Assembly: GCA_963995505.1 (NCBI GenBank)
Contig: OZ023190.1
Span: 18,284,092 to 18,348,091 of the forward strand
Length of the DNA: 64,000 nucleotides
Direction: 5' to 3'
Source: Hypericum androsaemum
Lineage: Eukaryota; Streptophyta; Magnoliopsida; Malpighiales; Hypericaceae
The translations under genes were made by a program, and so were the position numbers. The notes beneath the pieces are model-generated. The model worked only from the letters and a program-made list of their open reading frames with translations, did not search any database and was not told the DNA's origin. This document shows positions 23,188-34,115 of the stretch, piece after piece. Each line of letters opens with the position of its first letter. The first letter of the stretch is position 1.

Positions 23188-23648
23188 GTTTCGCGCTCGT
23201 GGTATAGAACGCAAGTCAAGTCAACTATTGCCGAAAACGCACTTCTCTTCTCTTCTCGATTTTGACCGCCATTTTTTAGGATGGTTTCTTTTCATCATGA
23301 CTTTTTAATTAAATTTGTTCAAACAACTACAAAAGTTTTTTTAAGGCACTACAAACGAGAATGTTTTCTGGATAATAATACAATTATTGAGAATAATTAC
23401 TAGAAAAAAACAAATTACTTTCTTTGGCGTCCACTTCTCCCCCCAATTCAAAATCGCCAGCTTCGCGAATCTCCCCGCCGCCGAGTCGGGCGATCCGTAC
23501 CCGGCCCACCTCGCCCGAGTTGACCCACCGCGCCAACTCACCCATCCAAAAGGACCAAGACCAATTCAACTGAAAATTCCAAGTTGGTTTCTCCTCTCCC
23601 TCTTTTTCCACCCACTATAAACACCGTCGCGACCAATCCCCCGGAGAA
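23188..23648. other. Upstream region of the UGNT1 gene
   Basis: Contains the second copy of a short duplicate (23285-23353) and then a GC-richer stretch that is probably promoter and 5' UTR. A TATAAA at about 23616 lies only some 30 bases before the ATG, so it is unlikely to be the functional TATA box. Confidence 0.4.
23285..23353. repeat. Short dispersed duplicate, copy 2
   Basis: Matches 20543-20618; see that entry. Confidence 0.8.
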
Positions 23649-26500
23649 ATGTCTCGCCTGATGGCATCCAACTCCAGCCCCATACTCCCGGTCTCCGTCA
23701 CCTCGCCGGACGCCGCGAACGGGGAGAAGGAGAGGCTAATCCACCGAGGCGGAGCCGACGAGAAGCTCTTTAAAGGCTCCGCCATGACTAAAAGAGGCGC
23801 CTACGCTGCCCTCTCATACATGTCGTGCGCCGGTAATTAGGGTTCGGTTAAGATCGATTGATTAGAATGATCTGAAACGAATGCGACGTCGTTGTGGGGG
23901 GGTATTTTGGTCTTTTCATTATTATTATTCTTCATTCTGGTGCTTTTTGTGTGTATTGCAGTTCTCTTGGTGATGTTCAACAAAGCAGCTCTTTCTTCGT
24001 ATAACTTCCCGAGTGCGAACGTGATAACACTCTGTCAGGTATTACGCGGGTGGTTATACTTTGCCATCGAAAAATTGAGTTTCTGTTAGGGCATTTTACC
24101 GGTTCTCGGAAACCTTTGTGTGGTACTCTTTAAGAGCATTGGTTCTGTTAAGAGTTGTATGGTTTCGTTGCAGATGGTATGTTCTTGTTCTCTTTTGTAT
24201 TGCTTGAGACGTTCGAAGATTATCTCGTTCACTGCAAGTGAGTCGTCAATTGCATCAGAAAGCAGCGGTATCTTTGTGACCATGGAGACGTTGATGCACA
24301 CGCTTCCTCTTGCTGTGGCTTATTTGCTGTATATGGTATTGATCTTGTTGCACCAGTCTCGGATATCTCAGTTGGAGTTTCTACATGTGCTCAAAGTTTA
24401 CGGTGTCTTCTTTTTTCATTTTTGAAAGCTAGTCACGATGGAGGCAGTTCGTGGAGTAAATGTTCCCATGTACACTACCCTGAGGAGGACCACTGTGGCG
24501 TTTACGATGATGATGGAGTATGTCCTGGCTGGGCAAAAGTACACACCTTCTACTGTTGGAAGGTAAGTGACATGCATGCTGCTACTTATATAATTTTCTG
24601 CTTCTGTTGTATACGAGATGCGAACGTTTTCCCGTAGTGATATTGATTCTGCGTTCTGCCGCATTTTCCCAAGCATCAAATCTCAAACTTCTTCAAAACC
24701 ATTGCTTATTTTAGCTCAAGTCCAGAATTAAGGTGACAACAGTTCTGCTTCTACATGATGAGATCTCAGTCATATAAAGCTGTTCTCTTAAGTACAACAT
24801 TTTCCCTCTTTGCCAGACTGCTTGGATGGATTTACTTGACTATGGTCCAATGGTTTTAGAAAACTGATAAGAGGTTGTTCCCTGCTGAAGTAGGCATTGT
24901 TGGAATCATTATTCCCAATTGCTTCATTTGCTATAGATGTTATCAGTGTAGGTGTTATTATTCTTGGAGCGTTGATTGCTGGAACACGGGACTTATCATT
25001 TGACTTCTATGGCTATGGTGTTGTTTTCCTAGCCAACATCACCACAGCAATATATCTTGCTACTATAGCCCGCATTGGTAATGGCCACGTTTTCCCTTTT
25101 TAGCGCCTTCTCACGTGGAATTTCCTGTTGCTTGAGTCTCTTATATATCCCCTAACTCGTTCTTTCTTCAGGAAAATCAAGTGGGCTTAATAGCTTTGGG
25201 CTTATGTGGTGCAATGGTAATGACATTTTTATTTCAACTATCTATTTTGCCTTTTGTTTTCCTTCAGTTTCAGCCTTTGCCCCCCAGATTTTTTAGCTTT
25301 GGCCTGACACATTTCTATAAATTTTCTTAATGTTATAGGAATCATTTGTGGACCTGTTTTGCTCTTTTGGACATTTATCCGTGGCGAACTGGAGATGACG
25401 ATGAATTTTCCTTATTTGTTTTCACCCGGATTCTTGGTGTGTTCTGCCTGACCACCTCGATTTTCCTTTTCATCTTCTTACTTGTTTTCTTCTGCTTTGC
25501 ATACTTTTTCATAAAGTGGGGGCATCATTCTAGATGTTCTATCTAAAATAAAAATGCTAATTTGTCACTTTGACAAACCTTTCCTTTTCTTCGAGACAAG
25601 CTTTTGTATCAGCCTCACCCTTTTTAGTGTCCACCAAGAAATATATCCCCATTGACATAGCAGAACATCCAGATGCTTGTTGGACCCTCCACCAACTCCC
25701 CAAAAAAGAAAAGAAAGACAAACAGAAACATTCACCTACTTCCCAAGAAAATCAAGTTAGGCAGAGCAAACAGCACTAACTTCAACATCCAGACAGGATC
25801 TATGTAATTGGGTCGCACATTGACCACCTTCCAGCTTTTTTTCTGGAGAAAATCAGCTGTCGGTTTATCTTGCGCACGATAACCTTCCTTATAAATTTTT
25901 CATAACCTGCCTGGTTGCTAATACATGGAGTTTCTCCAGCTACTTGTCCGAAGCTTATTGATGCCTTTGTTTCGGAATATCTTCTCACTAATATGATGCT
26001 TTTGTTTTGGAATTTCTTCTCACTAATATGATGCCTTCGTTTTTGGTCTCCTTTGGACAGGCGGTGCTTATGCTCTCTTGTGTACTGGCTTTCTTCTTAA
26101 ATTATAGCATATTTCTGAATACTACTCTCAACTCGGCAGTTACTCAAACGATTTGTGGCAACTTGAAGGTATTATTCCATCCTTGTGTGTTATGAATGTC
26201 ACCGCTCTTTTGCTAAACTAAACCTTCCTAGCTGCATCCAACCTTAATTCCTACCGTCACTGCTGCAGGACCTATTCACAATTGCATTTGGCTGGATTAT
26301 ATTCGGGGGCCTTCAGTTCGATTTTGTAAGTTTGAACTCCTCTTCCTTGCTTCCCTTTTCCTCTCATCCTGCATTTTGACTCCGGACTGACTTCTGATTT
26401 GGTCTTACTGTCTTCTTGTTCGTAGTTGAATGTTGTCGGTCAACTTCTTGGATTCGTCGGCTCCGGCATGTATGCCTACTACAAGCTGATGGGGAAGTAA
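23649..26500 (+). CDS. UGNT1: UDP-N-acetylglucosamine transporter (UGNT1-like)
   Basis: Ten exons: 23649-23832, 23962-24038, 24174-24335, 24429-24562, 24947-25077, 25172-25216, 25339-25436, 26061-26168, 26269-26325, 26426-26500. All borders are GT-AG, phases agree, and the product is 356 aa. It is a drug/metabolite-transporter superfamily nucleotide-sugar transporter with about ten hydrophobic segments. Landmarks are FNKAALSSYNFPSANV early, NVPMYTTLRRTT in the middle, then GARDLSFD-like GTRDLSFDFYGY and the C-terminal TTLNSAVTQTICGNLK block, which is typical of the family's substrate region. Arabidopsis UGNT1 (At4g32272) carries UDP-GlcNAc/UDP-GalNAc into the secretory lumen for N-glycan and sphingolipid glycosylation, and occupies the matching place in gene order. 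Substrate is inferred from resemblance. The tail ends in KLMGK, a lysine-containing C-terminus. Confidence 0.92.
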
Positions 26501-27658
26501 TGCGCAGATCATCTAGGGAGAATCCTTTACCGAAAAGCTACAAGTCGCTGCCTTCCGGTGACCAGTCATTCCCGGTGGTTTGCGCGTTTAAGTAGTTAAC
26601 GGAGTCGATGCTTGCTCGACGGCGATGCAGCTATTGTTTCGCCCAACGGCGAAGAATCATGGTGGTCGGTCCTCATTGTTTATACTTGATAGAACAACTC
26701 CGAATGTGGAAGTTTTTTTGCAGCGCGTGTATCAAGGCTGCTTGTAATAGAAGCAGACATTCTAGATTCAATTCTTCCAAAGTAGGTGAAGCCAAGTTGT
26801 CGTTTTTTATTTTTTTGGGTGGTATTTAAGAACTTCCAAAGTATAATTTCAACAGGTTTACCAGAATTGACAAGAATTACAATTATCACACACTTAAAAA
26901 TTGTCTAGAAATGTCAAAATTAGAGTGACTTGTTTCAAAATGTTTAACCAAGTGACAAAATTTTCTAATTAACACTTCACAAATTATTCTTTCTTTTTTT
27001 AGAAGACTCAACTGGAAAAATTCTATTCCGTGTCTTTATAGAAAAATTTCTTCAAAGTTACAACATAAAAGATATAAAAGAATTAGAAATTAGTTACTTT
27101 GATTCAGGAATACAAATACACAATATCCATTTTGGTTTAAATAGCTATTGTTATTTATACATAATATTGTTATTTATAACTATAAAATAAAAATAACTCG
27201 ATCTATTACATTTTTTGAATTGACTTTTTATATCTATTAGATCGACGAGTTAAATCCATATTTCTTATGGTAATTGAAACTAATAAAGAATAATCAAATT
27301 TTGCTCTTCTAATTTTTTTTAATATTTATTCTGATTTATTATTAAAATTTTAATTTAATAATATTTAGCACTATTTTTGTCTTAAAAAATTCAAAATTAA
27401 ATTGGCAATTAAAAAGATCTCTGTCATTAAAAAAAAAAATCTGACCCGGATAACAACTCGGCCAGTCACTCAGCTCCACTCTCCATTCTCCACTCTCCCC
27501 CGCGATTTTTTACCGATTTCAATAGAAGCCTCCCAAAAATTGTGTGGCGAGGAATAAGATAACCCTCGCGAAACACACAAAACACCATCATCCCCTTCCC
27601 CTTCCCCTTCCTCCCATATCTTATCACTTGGCAGGCAACCGCTCTTCGAACCCCTCCA
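26501..27658. other. Intergenic between UGNT1 and ATP synthase b'
   Basis: The first 350 bases are probably the UGNT1 3' UTR. The rest is AT-rich, ending in a C-rich, TTCCCC-repeating leader just upstream of 27659. No other feature was seen. Confidence 0.5.
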
Positions 27659-28264
27659 ATGGCGACCGTGATCGTGGCCTCCTCGAAGCCCCTCGTCTCC
27701 CCCTCCCCACCTCCAACCGCGAAGAAGCAGCTCTTCCACCTCCCTCCATTCCTCAAGAAATCCCTCAAGTCCATCTCCCTCGCCGGCGCCGCCTCCCTCG
27801 CCCTATCCCAGCCCGCCCTCGCCGTCGAGATGGAGAAGGCCGCCCTCTTCGACTTCAACCTCACGCTCCCCATCATAATGGCGGAGTTCCTCCTCCTCAT
27901 GGTGGCCCTCGACAAGATCTACTACTCCCCGCTCGGCAAGTTCATGGACGACAGGGACGCCGACATCCGCGAGAAGCTCAACAGCGTCAAGGACACGTCG
28001 GCCGAGGTGAAGCAGCTGGAGGAGCAGGGCAACGCCATCATGAGGGCCGCCAAGGCCGAGATGGCCGCCGCCACCGCCAAGATGGTCAAGGAGACCGAGG
28101 CCGAGATCGCCATCAAGCTCGCCGAGGAGTCCGCCAAGCTCGAGGCCGAGCTCCAGGAGGCGCTCGCCAAGCTCGAGGCTCAGAAGGAGGACACCATCAA
28201 GGCCCTCGACGCCCAGATCTCCTTCCTCAGCGAGGACATTATCAACAAAGTCATTCCCGTCTAG
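27659..28264 (+). CDS. ATPG: Chloroplast ATP synthase subunit b' (CFo subunit II)
   Basis: Single-exon, very GC-rich gene of 201 aa, slightly shorter than the roughly 219 aa Arabidopsis protein. Residues 1 to about 55 form a transit region: Ser/Ala/Pro/Lys-rich, then an alanine-rich hydrophobic stretch ending QPALAVE, which resembles a bipartite thylakoid-targeting signal. Residues 64-88 are the single membrane anchor (DFNLTLPIIMAEFLLLMVAL), followed by DKIYYSPLG and a long charged helix rich in Ala, Glu and Lys to the C-terminus. This is the peripheral stalk that holds the catalytic head of chloroplast FoF1. Arabidopsis At4g32260 (PDE334) is the counterpart, encoded in the nucleus and needed for photosynthesis. 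The start is the first ATG and matches the transit peptide. Confidence 0.95.
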   Translation: MATVIVASSKPLVSPSPPPTAKKQLFHLPPFLKKSLKSISLAGAASLALSQPALAVEMEKAALFDFNLTLPIIMAEFLLLMVALDKIYYSPLGKFMDDRDADIREKLNSVKDTSAEVKQLEEQGNAIMRAAKAEMAAATAKMVKETEAEIAIKLAEESAKLEAELQEALAKLEAQKEDTIKALDAQISFLSEDIINKVIPV

Positions 28265-29875
28265 TTAATTTATCCTAATTCCCCCTCTTCTTTCTCTCTA
28301 TCAATTAATTACCTGTTTATTCCCTAAATACAATTATATTTTGTAATTAACTATCCATTTCCATTTCTCGTGTTTATACTTTATTTTAGTGTTTCTTTTA
28401 TTTTTAACTAGCAAATTAAGTTGCGACGCACAAAAAACTAGGATCGATTGTTGCTTATAATTTGGATTAGCTAAAAAACTAGGAGTTTGAATCTATATTT
28501 AGGAATTAGTTAGTTTAGTATGTGCTTTATATCGGAATAGTTTCGACGACGCAAAGTAGATCAAAAGAGTCAAATGCACTTAATTGCTCAGGTAAAAAAA
28601 AAGGAATTCACAGGTTTTAGTAAGAAGCTCTTTTTGGGACGGACAATATATAGATCAGAAATCCATTGAGACTAACTCTGCTGTTAGTTTTTTTCGAATC
28701 TCTAATATTCGGAATTGAACTTTGTCGGTCACTTTATTTATGAATTGACTTGGAATTGCTAAATCTCATAGACGGCCATTTATCAGACACAGCTTAAAGC
28801 TTGGGGAACAGATGACTTGTTGGGTTGGGTTTAAGTTTAACTGCATTTTGCTTAATCAAGTATAAAGGTTTTGACCCTCTTTTAAGTTTTCTGAAACGTC
28901 ATTATCGTTGAAGTGATAGCTTAGTGGCTTGATTAGCTATATAATCGGAGCATGCCCCGTTGCCAAGTTCCTAATCTAGGGCCAAGACAGTGAGCCGGCT
29001 GCATTGGGAATGTTGGAAGTACCATCCGAGAATTTGCATGCTTCCTCTTAAGACAAAGTTTTGGTTTTTTCTTTTGTGTAATGTAGTAGCTTGCTTCGCC
29101 ATGGAAGCAGGAAATTGAAATGGAAGGGTATTTGAAAAATCAATGATATTTAAAATCCAAGTCATACATTCTGGATTTACGAGGTCAGTTTAACTTAAGT
29201 AAATATATTGAGTTCGAGTTTAAAAATATAGTATAAGATTGCCACCGTTTGAAGTAAGTTTGACCTGCATACATTTTCTATGGTTTCTGGCACATGCAAC
29301 TCTCTTGCGATATCTGGATTGAGTGCAACCAACAAGCAACCGAGTCTGAAACTACAGGGCAGCCGGCAGCCTGATCCTAAGCGCAACTATTAAATTAATC
29401 CAAATTTGAGAAGTGATTCCCTTAGTAATTTTTCTATAGCTTCTATTTTGTCCGAATCGAAAACACAATGAGAACGGCTTTTTTCCCTTTCAAGTGTCCT
29501 TTTTTTGACCGGCAAACTACCGCCCGAGGGAACTTTGAAGTGGTGAGGATGCGAATGGGGGCGACAAAATTCGTAGCTTCCCACAACTTGTGATGAATTT
29601 AAAAAAAAAATTTCCAAGGAAAATATGAATGCCAAGACGGTTGACACCAATCACACACTGGGTCTAACGTGGCAAGCAAACAACAGTCACTGCCTATTGT
29701 TTAGATCAATCCATAATAATATTATTTTAATTTAATCAATAGCTTCCGATTTATGTAAGTTATGTATACTTTCCTGATTTCTTCTCTACTCAAGAGTTCC
29801 ATTGAAGTGGCTTAAGCAATAATCCAAACCACATGGTGAGAGAATGATTCCTAAATTAACCGTTCTCCTCACAAT
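28265..29875. other. Intergenic, no gene seen
   Basis: 3' side of ATP synthase b' followed by AT-rich DNA up to the hAT-like element. No coherent frame, RNA gene or repeat was recognised. Confidence 0.5.
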
Positions 29876-30636
29876 TAGGGATGACAGAAATATCCATACT
29901 ATGAGGGTCGGACTCTACCCTTATCCTACGGGTCTAGGGTATGTTGACTTTGATTGGGTCTAGGGTAGGGTATGTGTATGGGTCCATGTTTAGAGGTAGG
30001 GTCTAGGGTAGGGTATGGGTCCATGTTTAGACGTAGGGTCTAGGGTAGGGTATGAATCCATAGCTAGACCCTGTGGGTCGGACCCTACCTTTACATTTTT
30101 ACCCTATTTTAGACTCTACCCTAATTAGACTCTAGTTAGACCCTTGTTAGACCGTATTGATAATATATATAATATACTTTACGGTTAACTTTAACATATT
30201 TATTGTGTTATTCCGCAACTAGCTTAGAAGATGTCGTGAATGATGGATCACTAGAAGCTGACATGTTATATTTTTCTTTTGTTGAATTGTTTATGTACTT
30301 CAAACTCTAAAAGAAAAACCTTGGACTATTGAAATTAAATTACAAAATTTGATGTTTCATCAATTTTCTATTGAATGTTGATGTGCAACGTAGTAGATGT
30401 CTTGAATTTATTTAAATTTTATATAAAAATTAAGTTTTGATTAAAAATTATCAAAATGCAGAACGTTAAAGGATCGGACCCTGCAGACCCTGTAGACCCT
30501 GGATCTCCAGAAGGGTAGGGTATGAATCTAACAGTAAAAAATTTGTAGGATCGAGTGTAGGATATGAATCCATCCAAAAAAATTAAGGTATGAGTAAGGT
30601 CCTATCAATACCATACCATAGCCATTGCCATCCCTA
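29876..30636. mobile_element. hAT-like non-autonomous element, 761 bp
   Basis: A perfect 8-bp target duplication CTCACAAT flanks it (29868-29875 and 30637-30644). The ends are TAGGGATGACAGAAATATCC and, read inward from the right, TAGGGATGGCAATGGCTATG; TAGGGATG is typical of hAT termini. No transposase is encoded. Near the left end a unit of about 41-43 bp built on GGGTCTAGGGTAGGGTATG is repeated about three times. A related copy in opposite orientation is spread over 57.7-61.6 kb. It lies about 820 bp upstream of the KOC1 start codon. Confidence 0.88.
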
Positions 30637-31458
30637 CTCACAATTGGACTCCTAATGAATCATGTTTCCCTGATGGCCAATTCCTCGAGGTTAATCTAAT
30701 GGCCAATTGGGCCAAAAAACAGAAAAACACTCGGGGGCCCACACTCTGGTACCATAATTAATAATAATCATTAACTAATACCCCTCTACTATATATTCTC
30801 TCTCTTCTGTTTGGGTTCCTTCCACTTCCAAATTCTGGGAAAACCAAACACCGCTTTAAAGTTTAACCTCAAAAAGAAAATCTCGGAACGTATCCCAATT
30901 ATATTAAAAAAAAATAAATCGCAACCTAAAATTTGTCGAAAAATTTTAACAACCTAAAGATTTATTTTCTTCCTCATCACTTCTGTCTCCTTTCCACCAC
31001 CATCTTTCCCTTGCAAGCATCTCCTACCTCCTTCACCCGAATCCTTCCAAAACCTTCACTCTCAGTTCTATCTAACTGTAAGTTCAAAAGTATTTCTCTT
31101 TTATACGTATTTTCTTCTGATTGCTTCCTTTTTTTTCTGACCAGCTACTGTCTTACCTGGAACTGGTCTCGTCTATAAATTGTACAAAGTGTAGTACTTG
31201 TGTCCAGATGAGTTTAGTTTAAAGTTCGTAACTTTGAGTTAGTTATTTAATTGATTCTGGAAATATAATTTAAAGTTTCCGTTTTTGACAGGTAAAGATT
31301 GAAACTTTTTAATCTAGTCGTTGATTCTGATCTGGGTTAGCTGAATTATGCTTGTTTGTGTGATTAGAGCTGACCCCAACTGGTTAGTGTTAGTGCAAGG
31401 TAAATGGTATCTCTCTAATTGGGTTGTTGGTGTTGTCCTTGTAAAGGGAGGGTATTGA
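30637..31458 (+). promoter_or_regulatory. Probable KOC1 promoter and 5' UTR
   Basis: TATATAT at 30790-30796 is followed by a pyrimidine-rich stretch, as at many plant transcription starts. A good splice donor (AACTGTAAGT) near 31078 suggests a 5' UTR intron ending shortly before the ATG at 31459. This is a prediction from composition only. Confidence 0.35.
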
Positions 31459-33714
31459 ATGGCTGGAAAAGTTGTTTCGGGTCAGCCCGTTGTTCCGTTT
31501 GATTATGAGCTCGTTGAGGACGATGACCGCCTTCGAACGGTTGTTGCCTCATCGGACCAAACAACTTTCTGGATTGACCCCGCGAAGTTGAAGCTGCGAC
31601 ACAGGATTGGGCGCGGCCCTTTCGGCGATGTGTATTTGGCTACTCATCACCAGTCTACCGACGATTACGATGAGTATCACGAGGTAGCTGTGAAGATGTT
31701 GCATCCTGTTAAGGAGGATCATGTGAGGGTTTTGATGCACAAGTTTGAGGACTCGTGTACCAAGTGTCGAGGGATTGAAGGTGTGTGCTTGCTACATGGA
31801 GTGTCTGTTGTTAATGGAAAGGTGTGTTCCATGATTCTGCGACTTGTGTGCAATTGACAACGATGATGTATTTTGATGTTAGAATATTTATGTGAAGGTT
31901 GTAATGCTCGTTGTTTTTGCAGGTATGCGTCATTATGAAGCTCTATGAGGGATCGGTTGGCGACAAGATTGCTCGTCTCAAACGAGGGAAGCTCTTATTA
32001 CCTGATGCCTTGAGGTGAGGTGATTTTTTGTCCAATAGTAACTGTAATCACGGAAGGCCGACATTTGACCAACGAGGTTTTTTTATTTTTCTGTTGTATG
32101 TGAAGGTATGGGATCAAGTTGGCTCAGGGTGTTTCACAGCTGCATTCAAAGGAAGTACTAGTGCTCAATCTTAAATGCTCAAACATTCTTCTTGATGAGA
32201 GCGATCAAATAGTTATCGGAGATGTTGGGATTCCTTACGTCCTGCTTGGAGTTCCTCTACCAAGTCCAGATATGTCTCGCAGGCTTGGAACCCCAAATTA
32301 CATGGCTCCAGAGCAATGGCAGCCAGAAGTAAGGGGACCAGTAACCTTTGAGACGGACTCGTGGGGATTTGGGTGCAGCGTTGTGGAGATGTTGACCGGA
32401 GTTCAGCCCTGGTGTGGTAGATCAGTTGAAGAAATATACCACTCAGTTGTTATAAAGCATGAGAAACCAAGCATTCCTGGGGGCCTTCCTCCTCCAGTTG
32501 AGAATATTCTTCTCGGGTGCTTTGAGTATGACCTAAGAAATCGCCCCTTAATGAGAGATATAATACGGGTATTCAAGAGGTAGGTCATTTGATTCTTATT
32601 GTTGCTAGTCATTTCTTCCTTGCCTGTATTGTTCGGTTGGTGTCTGAACGTATATCTTGCTAGTCATTCCTCTAAATAAATGCTGCCTAATCTCGGTTAC
32701 TGGATATGCTTCTCTTCTCTGTTAACGCTGTATCATCTGATTATAAATTCGCCTTGCAGTTCCCAGAGTGCAGTTTATGGTGATGAAGGCGGGATAGAAC
32801 TCGGGAGTGTTACAACCTTGGAAAAAACTAGCGGTGCATACACGGAATGGTTTCTTTTGAAGGACCATTTGCAGGTGGGGGACACAGTGCGCTCTAGAAA
32901 GCCACCCAACTCGTGCAAGCCAGAAAATATGGATGTCCCGGCAGGGACAGTTGTGGGTTTAGAGCGTGATAGTGATCGAGATGGTTTCGTCTTGGTCAGA
33001 GTTCATGGAATTCATGATCCGTTAAGAGTTCCCTCCTCAACTTTGGAACGAGTCTCATTTGACTTGGCAGCTGGAGATTGGGTCCGCTTAAAGGATGAAG
33101 ACAAGAATCACTCTCCGGTGGGGATTCTTCATTCAATTGATCGCGAGGGAAACGTTTCTGTTGGATTTATCGGGGTGGAAACTCTTTGGAAAGGAGATTG
33201 TTCAAAGTTTCAGATGGCAGAATCTTACTCGGTGGGCCAGTTTGTGAGGCTGAAGGCTCATGTGTTTAGCCCCCGATTCGAGTGGCCTCGTAAAACAGGA
33301 GCCTGGGCCACTGGGAGGATTGCATTTATCCTGGCTAATGGGTGCCTGGTTGTCACATTTCCCGGGAGATTAACTATCGGCGAGGCGTGCAGCAGTTTCC
33401 TGGCCGATCCAGCCGAAGTGGAAACAGTTTCTTTCCAAACCTGTCAGGGAGTAGTTAAGAAATATCAGCATCTGGAGGACTTCCACTGGGCTGTTAGACC
33501 TCTGTTAGTAGCATTGGGACTGTTTACCGCGATGAAGGTTGGACTTTTTGTTGGAAAGAGAATGGGAAGGCCAAAAGCCAAGAAGCTACAGTCTAACGCC
33601 ATTCTGTTAGATGGGCAACATACGGACGGCCAGACGAGCGGTGGCAACGGTAACCGAGCTTGGCTTCCGCCATCCATGGCAAACATCCTTGGTCCCAGCT
33701 CAGCTGCGCGGTAG
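31459..33714 (+). CDS. KOC1: Chloroplast outer-envelope protein kinase (KOC1-like)
   Basis: Four exons: 31459-31821, 31923-32014, 32106-32579, 32760-33714; GT-AG borders, phases agree, 627 aa. A kinase domain fills about 48-310: glycine loop G51-R-G53-P-F-G56, VAVK with K79, activation segment ending MAPE at 218-221. The catalytic loop reads L172-N-L-K-C-S-N178, so the usual HRD aspartate is asparagine, and DFG is D191-V-G. After the kinase come several SH3/MIB-like barrels (about 340-540) with repeated GDxVR/GxWVRLK patterns. One hydrophobic segment at about 554-574 near the C-terminus would make it tail-anchored. Arabidopsis At4g32250, reported as KOC1, is an envelope kinase that promotes protein import into plastids; the architecture and gene order match. 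The function here is inferred from that match. Confidence 0.92.
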
Positions 33715-34115
33715 CCTCGTCGTAACACGTCTATACAAATGGCTTAGATGCTAATTTACGGTGGCATTAAACGGTATCCCAGCTCCATAGCCTGGTTTAA
33801 TTTGGAGCAGTTAATTTGGCTGTTGTAAAGATCTGCACTTGTGCTCTGCTACAACACTAAGAAATCTTTACATACTTTGACCCTTTTGCTGGATCTTAAA
33901 TCATCATGTAAAATACCAAGTTATTTTACTATGGGATGTAAGAGAGATTTTATATTGGAATCTTCCAATCGCTTACAAAAACTAATGTCTTTTGAATTGT
34001 AAACATTTGACACCGGCAATACAACAACAACAATAATGTCCAACGATTCTTGGTGACTAACAGACTTGCGCTATTAACTGACATTTACTGTACAAACGAA
34101 TCCAAAATCCGAATT
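33715..34115. other. Convergent 3' ends of KOC1 and PII1
   Basis: Only 401 bases separate the two stop codons of these tail-to-tail genes. The space must hold both 3' UTRs, which may overlap in antisense. Confidence 0.6.

Noticed and set aside
27544..28278. 244-codon plus-strand frame overlapping ATP synthase b'
   Set aside because: It is an alternative frame of a GC-rich gene; its Arg/His/Gly-rich product lacks any domain, and the b' frame explains the locus.
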